NCBI GenBank assembly: GCA_020720045.1
Contig: DYPH01000057.1
Location: 1-35,626, forward strand
DNA from: Sorangium cellulosum
GTDB lineage: Bacteria > Myxococcota_A > Polyangia > Polyangiales > Polyangiaceae
DNA: 35,626 nucleotides
Direction: 5' to 3'
Shown here one piece after another: positions 15,946-24,049 of this stretch. How positions within the stretch are numbered: the stretch's first letter is position 1; each line of letters starts with the position of its first letter. The notes below the pieces were generated by a model. The model was given only the letters and a program-made list of their open reading frames with translations. It made no database searches and was not told the DNA's origin. The position numbers and the translations under genes were made by a program.

Positions 15946-16761
15946 TCACCGGCGAAAATGCTCGATGCGGTCGGCGAAGACGACGGAAATCGCCTCGGAA
16001 GAGGGCTCCGCGAAGAGGGCGATCGGCATCGCTTCGAGCTCGTAGAGGACCTCCCCGTCCCCGCGGAAGATCGTCTTTGAACCGACGAAGATCCACTCGT
16101 TCCCCGATTTTGCCGCCAAAAAGGGGAGCGTCTCCAAGCGATAGGTGGCTCGCATTCCGCCGCCCATATCGAATTCGCGGAGGTCGTCGCAGACCGCGAC
16201 CAGCGTATCGCCGCTGCCGCGGAGCGCGACGTACCCTTCCTCGCGATGGACGAGGGCGAGACCTTCTGCAGTTCTTGCAAAAAAATCAATGTGCCCATCG
16301 AGGGTAAGGCTCACCGCCACCCCGGTCGCGGTCGCGTGCACGCGGTTGTGGGAGCAGAAGAAATCCTCAAGCGCGACGTGCGAAACCGCGCCGCTGCCAA
16401 GGGTGTGTTCGATGAGGAAGCCGTCTTCCGAAACGTACCAAAGGCGATCCTCCACGAGCGAGCCGAGCGCGTAGCAATCGCCCATCACCGGAAAAGAGAG
16501 CGCCTCCTTGGAGCCGTCTTCCCCGCATAGAGCGTTCGCCGTCGCGACGAGCCAGCGGTCGCCGGCGAAGACCGCAAACCGAGGCTCTTCCTCGAAAGAA
16601 AGTCGCTTTGTGGCTCCACCGCCGCCCGCCGGGGAAATCAGGAGCGCGTCCGACGGGCCGAGGAGGCAATAGCGCCCCTCCCCGGCGAAGAAGACCCGTC
16701 CGAACCATTCCCCGCGCGGGATCGGGGTGACGCCCGCGCGCTGCCAGGTGTTCCTGTTCAC
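15946..16761 (-). CDS. Propeller-like protein coupled to ftsK
   Basis: The 271-residue protein has no signal peptide and is nearly all beta strand, with about six repeats in the style of FAVFAGDRWLVATANALC, LVEDRLWYVSEDGFLIEH and VALRGSGDTLVAVCDDLREF. This suggests a small beta-propeller in the cytoplasm. The start is GTG at 16761, chosen because it overlaps the ftsK stop as GTGA and gives a compact protein; the frame is open upstream only as an antisense or overlapping accident over ftsK. No family is recognised. Coupling to ftsK suggests expression at a fixed ratio with the translocase, not proven function in division. Confidence 0.7.
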   Translation of the reverse strand: MNRNTWQRAGVTPIPRGEWFGRVFFAGEGRYCLLGPSDALLISPAGGGGATKRLSFEEEPRFAVFAGDRWLVATANALCGEDGSKEALSFPVMGDCYALGSLVEDRLWYVSEDGFLIEHTLGSGAVSHVALEDFFCSHNRVHATATGVAVSLTLDGHIDFFARTAEGLALVHREEGYVALRGSGDTLVAVCDDLREFDMGGGMRATYRLETLPFLAAKSGNEWIFVGSKTIFRGDGEVLYELEAMPIALFAEPSSEAISVVFADRIEHFRR

Positions 16762-19700
16762 AGCGTCGAGATCAAGACCTCGCGGTCCTTCGATCCGTTG
16801 GCGGGGCCGACAACCCCTCGCTTTTCCATCATTTCTACGATACGGGCCGCCCGGTTGTAGCCGAGGCCTAGCTTGCGCTGGAGCCAGGAGGTCGAGCAGC
16901 GGCGGGTGTCTGCGACGATGCGGAGGGCGTCGTCGTACATGGCGTCCTGCTCGGCGTCCTCCTCGACGACCGCCCCCTCTTCGTCGCGCGGCTTGAGGAT
17001 GTTTTCGTCGTAAATCGGCTCCCCCTGCTTGCGGAGGTGATTCGTGACGGCGTCGACTTCCTCTTCGCTGATCCACGGGCACTGGACGCGGCGCGTGTCG
17101 TTCGTTCCGTTGAGGCGGAGGAGGAGGTCGCCGCGGCCGAGGAGGTGCTCGGCCCCCTGCTCGTCGAGGATCGTCCGCGAGTCGACCTTCTGCGCCACCC
17201 GGAAGGCGATACGCGTCGGGAAGTTCGCTTTGATCATGCCGGTGATGACGTCGACCGAGGGGCGCTGGGTCGCCAAAATCACGTGCATCCCGGCGGCGCG
17301 GGCCTTTTGAGCAAGGCGGGCGACGGCCGCTTCGACTTCTTTCCCTTGCTGCATCATCAAATCGGCGAATTCGTCGACGACAATCACAATGTAGGGGAGC
17401 TTCTCGGGGAGCGGGGCGACCCCTTCCACGTCGTCTTTGACGAACTCTTCAAAGCCGTTGTGGTCCTTCGTTGAGACGACCTTCGCGTTTGGATTTTTCG
17501 CCTCGCCGCGCGCCACACGGGCGACCCAACCGTTGTAGGTGCCGATGTTCTTCGTGCCGGCATCGGCGAAGGCTTGGTAGCGACGCTCCATCTCGTCGAC
17601 GGCCCACTTGAGCGCGTTCGCCGCCTGCTTCATGTCGGTGACGACCGGGAGCAGCATGTGGGGAATGCGATCGAAGGGGGCGAGCTCGACGACCTTCGGG
17701 TCGATCATAAGCATGCGCAAATCGTCAGGAGTTCTGCGGTAAAGGAGCGACGTCAGCATGACGTTGAGCCCGACCGATTTACCGGCACCGGTCGCGCCGG
17801 CGACGATGACGTGGGGCATCGAGGCGAGGTCGGCGAAGACCGGGTTGCCGACGATGTCGCGGCCGACGACGACCGGAAGCGGCACGTCGTACTCCTGAAA
17901 GCGCTTGTCTTCGACGAGCTCACGCAGGCTCACCGGCTGCCGCTTTTCATTCGGCAACTCAAAGCCAATTCGGTTCTTCCCAGGGATCGGCGCGACGATA
18001 CGCACCTTCTTCGCGAGCGCGAGCGCGAGGTCGTCGGCGAGACCGGCCACCTTGGAGACCTTCGTGCCGGAAGCCGGGGAGACTTCGTAGGTCGTGACCG
18101 TCGGCCCCGGGAGGATCTCTTCGACCTTCCCGGAAACACCGTAGTCGGCGAGCGTCTTGATCAACAAATCGGCATTCTTGAAGAGAATCTCTTTGTCGAT
18201 CATCGCCGAAGGATCGGCTTTTTGAATGCTCAAAAAATCGATCGACGGGAGCTCGAATTCCTTCTGCATCCGCACCATCACCGGCGGCGGCGACTCGACG
18301 TGCGCGGAGTGGACCGAAGAGGCGGCCGGGATGACTTCCAAGGCGGCGGTCGTGTCGACGATCACCGGGTTCGCCGGCGCCGGCGGCATCGCACGCCCAC
18401 CGGCACTCGCGCCGCTGGAGACCGGGCTCGCGACCGGCTTCTCCGCCGCCCGGAGGACGCGCCCACCGGGGAGCGGCAGCGGAGCCGCAACTGGCGCAAC
18501 TGCCGCAACTGCCGCAGCAGGAGCGGCAGGCGCAACGCGCGCGATCGAAATCGGGCTCGGTTCGTCGTCCGCGTCGTCCGCCTCGTCGTCATCGCCGTCG
18601 AGGGCGTCAACCGGCTCTTCTTCCTCGGATTCGTTGCCGAAATCTTCGTCGAGCTCGTCGGTCCCGTCGGCGGCGTCGTCTTCAAACGCGGGGGCAAAGG
18701 CGGCGACCGGCGGCGGCGTTGCGGTGCGCGGCCGAAGCGTAACGAGCGGCGCGGCAGCAGCTGCTCGTCCGCCCGGAACCGCCGTAGGCGGTGAGGAAAC
18801 GGCGAGCACGGATGGAGCTGCAACGGACGCGACGGAACTGGCGACGACCGGCGCCGCGAGGGACGCCAAGGCCGGTGCGACGACGATCGCCGGCTCGACG
18901 AAAGCCTCCACGTCTCGTCCCGGCGAAGCGCCGGATCCGAGAACTTCCGCAACTTTCGGCTTCCGCCCCCGCTTGGCGGCGACCGGCACCTCGGCAGGAG
19001 CCACTTCAGCAAGGGCAGCAGGCGCGCGCACCAGTGCCGGCGCGACCGCGCGGGATGCCGGGACGATGTCGTGGTCGGCGAGCGCATCGGCGATCGGATC
19101 GCTGTTTCGCAGCCCGGTGCCTGCGCCTGCAACTGCAACTGCCTGCTTCTTTTCGCGTTTCACGGCGACGACCGCCGACGGGCTCGGGGAGCCTTCGAAG
19201 ACGAGCGGCGAGGTGTCGTCGGCCGGCTCTTCGACGGGCGGCGGCAGGCTGCGACGGACCGGCGTGCGGACAACGGCGGCATCGATGGCCGGCGTGAGTT
19301 CAATCCGCGGGCGCTCTGCTTCCCGACGCTCGGCGTCGAGTTCGCGGGCCTTCCGCCAGGCGTCGGCGAGCGACTGGGCACCGCGCGCCGTCGTCGCCGC
19401 ACTGCGGGAACCGAGCGTCGCGAACAGGCGAATCAATGCGATAAACGAGAAGGTCGATCGCCCGATGCAGACGAGCGAGAGGAGCGCGAAACCGACGAGG
19501 AAGGAGCCGATCGTCGAGAAGAGCGACCGGGACACCTCGCCGAAGAGCTCGCCGACGGCGCCGGCAGCATCATGATTTCCAAAGGCTTTTGCCGCCGGCC
19601 AGCCGACTTGCACGAGGGCCGCCGTCAGGAACGCGATCGCAAAATCGCTCCCGAGGCGCGCCGGCGTGAGGGTGCTCCGCCGGTTCGTGACGAAGGGGAT

Positions 19701-20033
19701 CCCGAGAAGAGCAATCTCCGCCGGAACGATCCACGCGATGATCCCAAGCAACGACACAAGCCCGCGCGCCGCCCCTTCGCCGACGGGGCCGACCCAATTC
19801 GCGCCGGTCGTCGCCGGAACGCCTTCTGCCGGCGGGGTCCCGTCGCCCGCGTAGGAGGCGAGCGCGAGCGTGAGGAAGAGCGCCGCCGTCCAGAGGAGGA
19901 GCGCCCCGATTTCCCGGCCGCGCGCGTAGTGGTCGGCTCCGGTGCCGAGCACCTTCGGGAGCTTCATGTTCGACGGCAGCGAAACCCCGGCTTCCGGGAG
20001 CGGTCGACGAGGGGCGAAAAGCGGAAGTCCCAT
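16758..20033 (-). CDS. ftsK: DNA translocase FtsK
   Basis: FtsK pumps DNA at the division septum to clear the chromosome termini and activate XerCD recombination. The 1091-residue protein has about four to five membrane segments (43-62, 90-116, 127-148, 170-202). A long Ala/Pro and acidic linker covers about 210-590. The motor has Walker A GATGAGKS (746-753) and Walker B IVIVVDEFADL (882-892), plus the family motif ILATQRPSVDVITG at 919-932. A C-terminal winged-helix gamma domain (about 1033-1091, RCSTSWLQRKLGLGYNRAARIVEMME) reads orientation sequences. A 49-bp palindromic element lies in frame within the linker (residues about 410-424). The start could instead be Met23 (19967); a weak AGG eight bases upstream favours the one given. 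Confidence 0.95.
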   Translation of the reverse strand: MGLPLFAPRRPLPEAGVSLPSNMKLPKVLGTGADHYARGREIGALLLWTAALFLTLALASYAGDGTPPAEGVPATTGANWVGPVGEGAARGLVSLLGIIAWIVPAEIALLGIPFVTNRRSTLTPARLGSDFAIAFLTAALVQVGWPAAKAFGNHDAAGAVGELFGEVSRSLFSTIGSFLVGFALLSLVCIGRSTFSFIALIRLFATLGSRSAATTARGAQSLADAWRKARELDAERREAERPRIELTPAIDAAVVRTPVRRSLPPPVEEPADDTSPLVFEGSPSPSAVVAVKREKKQAVAVAGAGTGLRNSDPIADALADHDIVPASRAVAPALVRAPAALAEVAPAEVPVAAKRGRKPKVAEVLGSGASPGRDVEAFVEPAIVVAPALASLAAPVVASSVASVAAPSVLAVSSPPTAVPGGRAAAAAPLVTLRPRTATPPPVAAFAPAFEDDAADGTDELDEDFGNESEEEEPVDALDGDDDEADDADDEPSPISIARVAPAAPAAAVAAVAPVAAPLPLPGGRVLRAAEKPVASPVSSGASAGGRAMPPAPANPVIVDTTAALEVIPAASSVHSAHVESPPPVMVRMQKEFELPSIDFLSIQKADPSAMIDKEILFKNADLLIKTLADYGVSGKVEEILPGPTVTTYEVSPASGTKVSKVAGLADDLALALAKKVRIVAPIPGKNRIGFELPNEKRQPVSLRELVEDKRFQEYDVPLPVVVGRDIVGNPVFADLASMPHVIVAGATGAGKSVGLNVMLTSLLYRRTPDDLRMLMIDPKVVELAPFDRIPHMLLPVVTDMKQAANALKWAVDEMERRYQAFADAGTKNIGTYNGWVARVARGEAKNPNAKVVSTKDHNGFEEFVKDDVEGVAPLPEKLPYIVIVVDEFADLMMQQGKEVEAAVARLAQKARAAGMHVILATQRPSVDVITGMIKANFPTRIAFRVAQKVDSRTILDEQGAEHLLGRGDLLLRLNGTNDTRRVQCPWISEEEVDAVTNHLRKQGEPIYDENILKPRDEEGAVVEEDAEQDAMYDDALRIVADTRRCSTSWLQRKLGLGYNRAARIVEMMEKRGVVGPANGSKDREVLISTL
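18762..18808 (+). repeat. Palindromic element copy 2, inside ftsK
   Basis: The core, including CCGCC-GTA-GGCGG and the asymmetric flanks TCCGCCCGGAA and TGAGGAAACGG, is the same as in copies 1 and 3 except for one loop base. The arms are TGCTCG and CGAGCA instead of TGCGCG and CGCGCA: one base changed on each side, so pairing is kept. An outer pair GCAGCT and AGCTGC extends the stem, again with GGATGG on the right side as in copy 1. Read on the minus strand, it encodes about 15 residues of the ftsK linker (AVSSPPTAVPGGRA) without breaking the frame. Confidence 0.85.
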
Positions 20034-20421
20034 ATTGTTGGCCTACGTTGTCCTACATCGGAACCTACGCAGGCCGAGCGGGATCGGTCAACTATCTGCG
20101 GACGGAGGCCGAGCGGCCAACCTTTGTGCATGCCGGCGGCTCCCCCAGGGCCCCATCCAGGACGGTCCAGGACGGTCTCTCGAAAAGAAGATTTGAGGTT
20201 TCGACCGCGGTCGGCGTAGCATCGCCCGTCCCGGAAGCTCTGAAGCTACGGTTCCCGTCGTCGCGATGACGAAAGGGGCCCTAGTTGAGGCGCGCCGGGT
20301 TGGGCATGGACGGCGATTTTCGGCGTCTGTTGCTCCGTTTCCGGCCCAAAAGCCGGCACTTACGACCCGACCGCACCGCTTGCTGGGTTGGGCGTGCGAG
20401 GAACTGACGAGGACGATGACG
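20034..20421. other. Divergent promoter region
   Basis: This 388-base region separates ftsK (leftward) and the HEAT-like lipoprotein gene (rightward) and should carry promoters for both. The only structure I see is a small hairpin, CCGGCCCAAAAGCCGG, near 20341-20357. No clear -35/-10 pair or sigma-54 site is convincing. No coding frame is supported, although one plus frame is open into the lipoprotein gene from 20266. Confidence 0.55.
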
Positions 20422-22023
20422 ATGCGCAAGGGAATTCGCCGAATCGCCATGGCAGCCGCAATCGGGAGCGCTACCGCACTCCCGCTGCTTTCGGGGTGCG
20501 CGGTCGGGCAATCGGACATTCATCGCTGGGAGGGGACCGAGCACGGGCCAGGGAAGCTCGAAGCGGTGCTCGTCCACGACAAGTACTCGATTGAACTGCG
20601 CAAAGAGGCGGCGCTGTCCCTCGTAAAAATGCCGGCTCGCGGCGGGACGCGTATCGGGCAGAAGATCCTCTTCGAAAAGCACAAGACGGAAGAAGGGGAA
20701 GAACGGGGCCCCGCCCTGCTCGCCCTTTCCAAAGATGCACGCGCCAAGGTGATCGACCAGCTCACCCCGGAATTGGTAGCAAAAATCACGGCGCCGCCGC
20801 CGGCACGCCTGGCAGATGGCCGCGCCGCTGCCGATCCGTCGATCCCCTACAAAGATACCGCCTACGCACTCCTGTTCGGGGAGGGCTCCGCCGAGCTCGT
20901 GACGAACCCGGAGAGCCGCAAGAAGCTCGAAACGGCGCTCATCGCCTGGTGCAACACCGATTTCGACGCCCGCATCGACAATAGCTCCCAGCTCTACGGG
21001 CTTGAGCAGGTCATGCGCTCGCTGAAGGCGCCCGCCGTCGTCGGCATTCCAGGGCTGATGAACGAGAAGGCCTACCGCGTCGATCGCATGGCGACCCTCG
21101 TGGCCGATCTCGGCGACGAAGCGACGAAGGCGAAGGGCTCGGAAGCGCTCGTCGCCCTCGGCAAGCGCTTGGAGTCGGCGGAATGGTTCGAAGATCAGAA
21201 GAAGATCGTCGACGCCCACAACAAAGAAGCGAAGACGCCGGCGACGCCGGAGCAGCTCAAGAAGCAGGTCGAGACGATCCAGCAGCGGAAGCTCTCGGAA
21301 GAGCTCTTCCCGGCGATGAAGAAGCTCGGCGGCCGCCCGGTGGTCGAGTTCCTCCTGACCTACGCGGCCGACGGCAAGAAGCCGGAAGATCGACGGAAAC
21401 TCGCCCTCGCCGCCCTCGAAGGGAAGATCGACAAGACCAACAAGTCCGATCTCGATCGCGTCTTCGCGATTGCCTCCGACGACGCGACCCCCGACGCCGC
21501 CCGCGATCTCGCGTTCACGCGCCTCGGCGAGCTCCCGAAGGACCAGATCGTCCCGAAGCTCTACACGCTCTTCGAACCGAAGAAGTGGCAGGTCCGCTAC
21601 GTCGCCGCGAGCCTCATCTTGAAGTCGATCGACGCCGCTGCTGTCCCGGATTTCCTCGCGAAATTGCCGGCAACGAACAAGACCAAGATGGCGCTCACCG
21701 AGCCCCTCGACTACGGGCGAAACCTGAACCGTATCCTCGGTGCAGAAAAGGCGCGCGCCCTCGCGGTGAGCAACCTCGACTCGAAGAGCTTCGGCACAAA
21801 GATGACAGCTCTCGGCATCTTCTGGGACGCCGGCAAGAAGAGCGATGCGAGCATCCTTTCGCCTCTCGAAGGCGATAAGACGCCGGTCCCGGTCTGCGAA
21901 GCGGCCGACGACTGCCTCTGGAAGTGCGAAGCTCCGGCGGCCGATGGCAAGGGGACCGAATTGAGAGAAGTGAAGACCATTGGCGAGGTCGTCACCGTCT
22001 GCATCGTGCCTAAACTTAAGTAA
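20422..22023 (+). CDS. HEAT-like repeat lipoprotein
   Basis: The 533-residue protein begins with a signal peptide and lipobox LLSGC (Cys26 from this start). The mature part is almost all helical and Lys/Ala/Glu-rich, with repeated pairs such as LEAVLVHDKYSIELRKEAALSLVKM, ATLVADLGDEATKAKGSEALVALG and QVRYVAASLILKSIDAAAVPDFL. This suggests HEAT-like alpha-solenoid repeats that could bind protein. A GAGG lies nine bases before the chosen ATG; an in-frame ATG six bases earlier (20416) is only three bases from it and is less likely. The C-terminus has a Cys-containing stretch (CEAADDCLWKCEAP), perhaps disulfide bonded. It is likely a periplasmic scaffold; its partner is unknown. Confidence 0.8.
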   Translation: MRKGIRRIAMAAAIGSATALPLLSGCAVGQSDIHRWEGTEHGPGKLEAVLVHDKYSIELRKEAALSLVKMPARGGTRIGQKILFEKHKTEEGEERGPALLALSKDARAKVIDQLTPELVAKITAPPPARLADGRAAADPSIPYKDTAYALLFGEGSAELVTNPESRKKLETALIAWCNTDFDARIDNSSQLYGLEQVMRSLKAPAVVGIPGLMNEKAYRVDRMATLVADLGDEATKAKGSEALVALGKRLESAEWFEDQKKIVDAHNKEAKTPATPEQLKKQVETIQQRKLSEELFPAMKKLGGRPVVEFLLTYAADGKKPEDRRKLALAALEGKIDKTNKSDLDRVFAIASDDATPDAARDLAFTRLGELPKDQIVPKLYTLFEPKKWQVRYVAASLILKSIDAAAVPDFLAKLPATNKTKMALTEPLDYGRNLNRILGAEKARALAVSNLDSKSFGTKMTALGIFWDAGKKSDASILSPLEGDKTPVPVCEAADDCLWKCEAPAADGKGTELREVKTIGEVVTVCIVPKLK

Positions 22024-22166
22024 TTTCAGGATGCGTTCTCCAGTCCGGCAAATCGCCGGGCGGAGGCAGAGGCATCGCCGGCCCCCGCCGGCGGTGCGAG
22101 CGGCGGAAAAGTTTTCACCCCGCCTCGTCGGAGTGAATCGGTGATCGAGAACGTAGGAGTCGGACG
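22024..22166 (+). promoter_or_regulatory. Gap with hairpins before the FHA gene
   Basis: The gap contains the hairpin CCGGCAAATCGCCGG (about 22045-22059) and a GCCGGC-type inverted pair near 22078-22095. These could end the lipoprotein transcript, although no T run follows directly. TAGGAG at about 22154-22159 is a good ribosome site, seven bases before the next ATG. Confidence 0.4.
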
Positions 22167-23072
22167 ATGAGCGCGGATCCGAACAAGAAGAGCCCCCGCA
22201 CCTTCCAGTGCCGCGACGTGCTCTGGGACAACTTCGAGCAGATGGCTCGCGAGCTGGAATGCAGCGTCGATTACCTCGTAAACGAGGCGATGAAGCAGTA
22301 CGCGCGCCAGCGTGCGGCCCAGGCGGCTGGCGCGGGTGCAGGTCCGGCGTCGCAGGGGCCGGGTATGCGGCCGATCCCGGCACCGCCCCCGGGCGGAGGA
22401 AGCCAAATCGGCGCCGCCTACGGTCCGCCGTCGGGCCGGCTCCCGCCGCCGCCGATGCCGACGCGCGGAGGGGCGCTCCCGGTCCCGCCGCCGCGCAATC
22501 CGGGTCCGCCGGGCCCGCCTTCCATGGGCGGTCCGCCTTCCATGGGCGCTCCGATGCGCTCCGCCGCCCCCCCCGCCCTCGGCGCCGGTCTCCCGTTGCC
22601 GCCGCCGCCTCGTGGGGGAGGGAACTACGATCCGCCGGCCCGCCCGCCGAGTGTCGCGCCGCCGCCGGCCGCGCTCGGACGGACGATGGCCTCGCCGCTC
22701 GCGGCCCCGCCGCCCGCCTTCCGTGCCCCAGCCCCGCCGCCGCCGCCCGCGCAGCCCGCCTACGCGGAGCCGGCCGGCTTCCCCCAGTCGACGGGGACGC
22801 TCTGCGCCTACTACCAGGGCGATCGCGTCCCGGTGAACAAGGACCGCTTCATCATCGGCCGCGGCAAGCAGTCGAGCGATCTCACCCTCAAAGACCCGAA
22901 CGTATCGCGCCAGCACGCGATGGTCGAGTACCAGAACGGCGTGTATTTTATGGTCGATATGGGCTCGACGAACGGCGTCGAGTACAACGGCCAGCGCATC
23001 GCACGGAAGCAGATCGCCGAAGGGGACACCTACCGGATCTGCGATCACGAGATTCGCTTTAGCTACCGCTGA
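22167..23072 (+). CDS. RHH-like / Pro-rich / FHA fusion protein
   Basis: The 301-residue protein has three parts. Residues 11-48 (TFQCRDVLWDNFEQMARELECSVDYLVNEAMKQYARQR) look like a ribbon-helix-helix fold: one strand then two helices. Residues about 60-205 are Pro/Gly/Ala-rich and flexible. Residues 212-301 are an FHA phosphothreonine-binding domain with Gly231-Arg232, Ser247-Arg248-x-His250 and the STNG motif (267-270), all the residues usual for pThr binding. An RHH-FHA fusion could link Ser/Thr kinase signalling to DNA or to dimerisation. A kinase gene lies in the window (30719) but is not adjacent. The TGA overlaps the next ATG (TGATG). RHH is inference; DNA-binding is untested. Confidence 0.8.
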   Translation: MSADPNKKSPRTFQCRDVLWDNFEQMARELECSVDYLVNEAMKQYARQRAAQAAGAGAGPASQGPGMRPIPAPPPGGGSQIGAAYGPPSGRLPPPPMPTRGGALPVPPPRNPGPPGPPSMGGPPSMGAPMRSAAPPALGAGLPLPPPPRGGGNYDPPARPPSVAPPPAALGRTMASPLAAPPPAFRAPAPPPPPAQPAYAEPAGFPQSTGTLCAYYQGDRVPVNKDRFIIGRGKQSSDLTLKDPNVSRQHAMVEYQNGVYFMVDMGSTNGVEYNGQRIARKQIAEGDTYRICDHEIRFSYR

Positions 23073-24049
23073 TGCACGTCACGATTTACGGCGCCGGCGC
23101 CCTCGGGTGTGTCTACGGGACCCACCTCGCGGAGGCCGGCGTTGCCGTTTCCTTTGTCACGGCGCGCCCCCGGGATCCGGCCTGTGCGGTCACCCTCGAA
23201 CGGGTCGGAACTTCCGGAATTCCAAGGCATTTGTACGGTATTGACTGGCGCCTCTCCGCGCTGGCGACGACCGATCTGATCCTGGTCACCGTCGCCGCCG
23301 ATGTCCTCGCCGACGTCGCCCGGACGCTTGCCGCCCTCGGTAGCGCGCCGGTCGTCATTCTTTCGCCGATGCTGCCGCCCCTCTATGCGGAAATTCGCGA
23401 AATTCTTGGGGAACGGCTCTTCGGCGGCCTCCCGACAGCGATCGCCTACCACTCGCCGGGGAGCTCCCGCTTGGAGGAGGTCTACCGCTACTGGCTCCCG
23501 CCCGCGCCGACGAAATTCGACGACGGAACCGGTCATCCCGGGCCCCCCAGTGAAGCCCTCCTGGGCTACCAGGCGACCCTCGCAAAATTCGTAAAACTTC
23601 TGGTAAAATCGGGAGTTCCCGCTGCCCTCGGCCCCCACATGGCCGACCAGGCGGCCGCGGCGACGCTCTCCATGGCGCCGCTGATGATCGCCCTTTACGT
23701 CGCCGGCTCCGTCGACGCGCTGGTGGCCGCCGACGACCTCCGGGACCTCGCCGCGCGCGCCCTCGACGAAACCCACACGCTCGTCGATCGGGCGCTCCCC
23801 AAAGCGGGCCTCCTGGGCGCAGGGATGACGCCCGCCTTCGTCCGGTCGTCGCTCCTCGGCGGCGCCGTCGCGCTCACAAAATTGGTCTCACCGGAGACGA
23901 TCCTCCATCTGAACGCCCATTTTGCCCATGGGAAATTGCGCGGGCAGCACGCAGCATTTGTAAAAGAAACATCAGCACTTGCGGCGACTCATTCCCTGGA
24001 GACGCCCGCCCTCGTCGCCCTCGGGGAGCGGCTCTCCCTACGGCCGTGA
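23072..24049 (+). CDS. Ketopantoate-reductase-fold (ApbA/PanE) protein
   Basis: The 325-residue protein opens with a Rossmann motif, MHVTIYGAGALGCVYGTHLAEAG, that should bind NADP. The second helical domain follows from about residue 180. PanE reduces ketopantoate to pantoate for coenzyme A synthesis. In true PanE a Lys and an Asn (about KxxxN) at the start of the second domain are catalytic; here the matching region reads MADQAAAATLSMAPLMIAL with no Lys. The gene also lies among signalling genes rather than with panB or panC. I therefore keep the fold and withhold panE. Both ends overlap neighbours (TGATG and GTGA), so it is cotranslated with the FHA gene and the sensor kinase. Confidence 0.75.
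   Translation: MHVTIYGAGALGCVYGTHLAEAGVAVSFVTARPRDPACAVTLERVGTSGIPRHLYGIDWRLSALATTDLILVTVAADVLADVARTLAALGSAPVVILSPMLPPLYAEIREILGERLFGGLPTAIAYHSPGSSRLEEVYRYWLPPAPTKFDDGTGHPGPPSEALLGYQATLAKFVKLLVKSGVPAALGPHMADQAAAATLSMAPLMIALYVAGSVDALVAADDLRDLAARALDETHTLVDRALPKAGLLGAGMTPAFVRSSLLGGAVALTKLVSPETILHLNAHFAHGKLRGQHAAFVKETSALAATHSLETPALVALGERLSLRP

Noticed and set aside
14875-16080. 401-codon plus-strand gene across the 21-bp array
   Set aside because: Its start is antisense within the metallopeptidase gene and its body is the repeat; its end is antisense to the propeller gene.
20034-20421. A sigma-54 or clear sigma-70 promoter
   Set aside because: I could not find a paired consensus with the right spacing.
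20281-22383. 700-codon minus-strand gene
   Set aside because: It is antisense to the HEAT-like lipoprotein and the start of the FHA gene, and the sense strand has clear signal peptide and domains.
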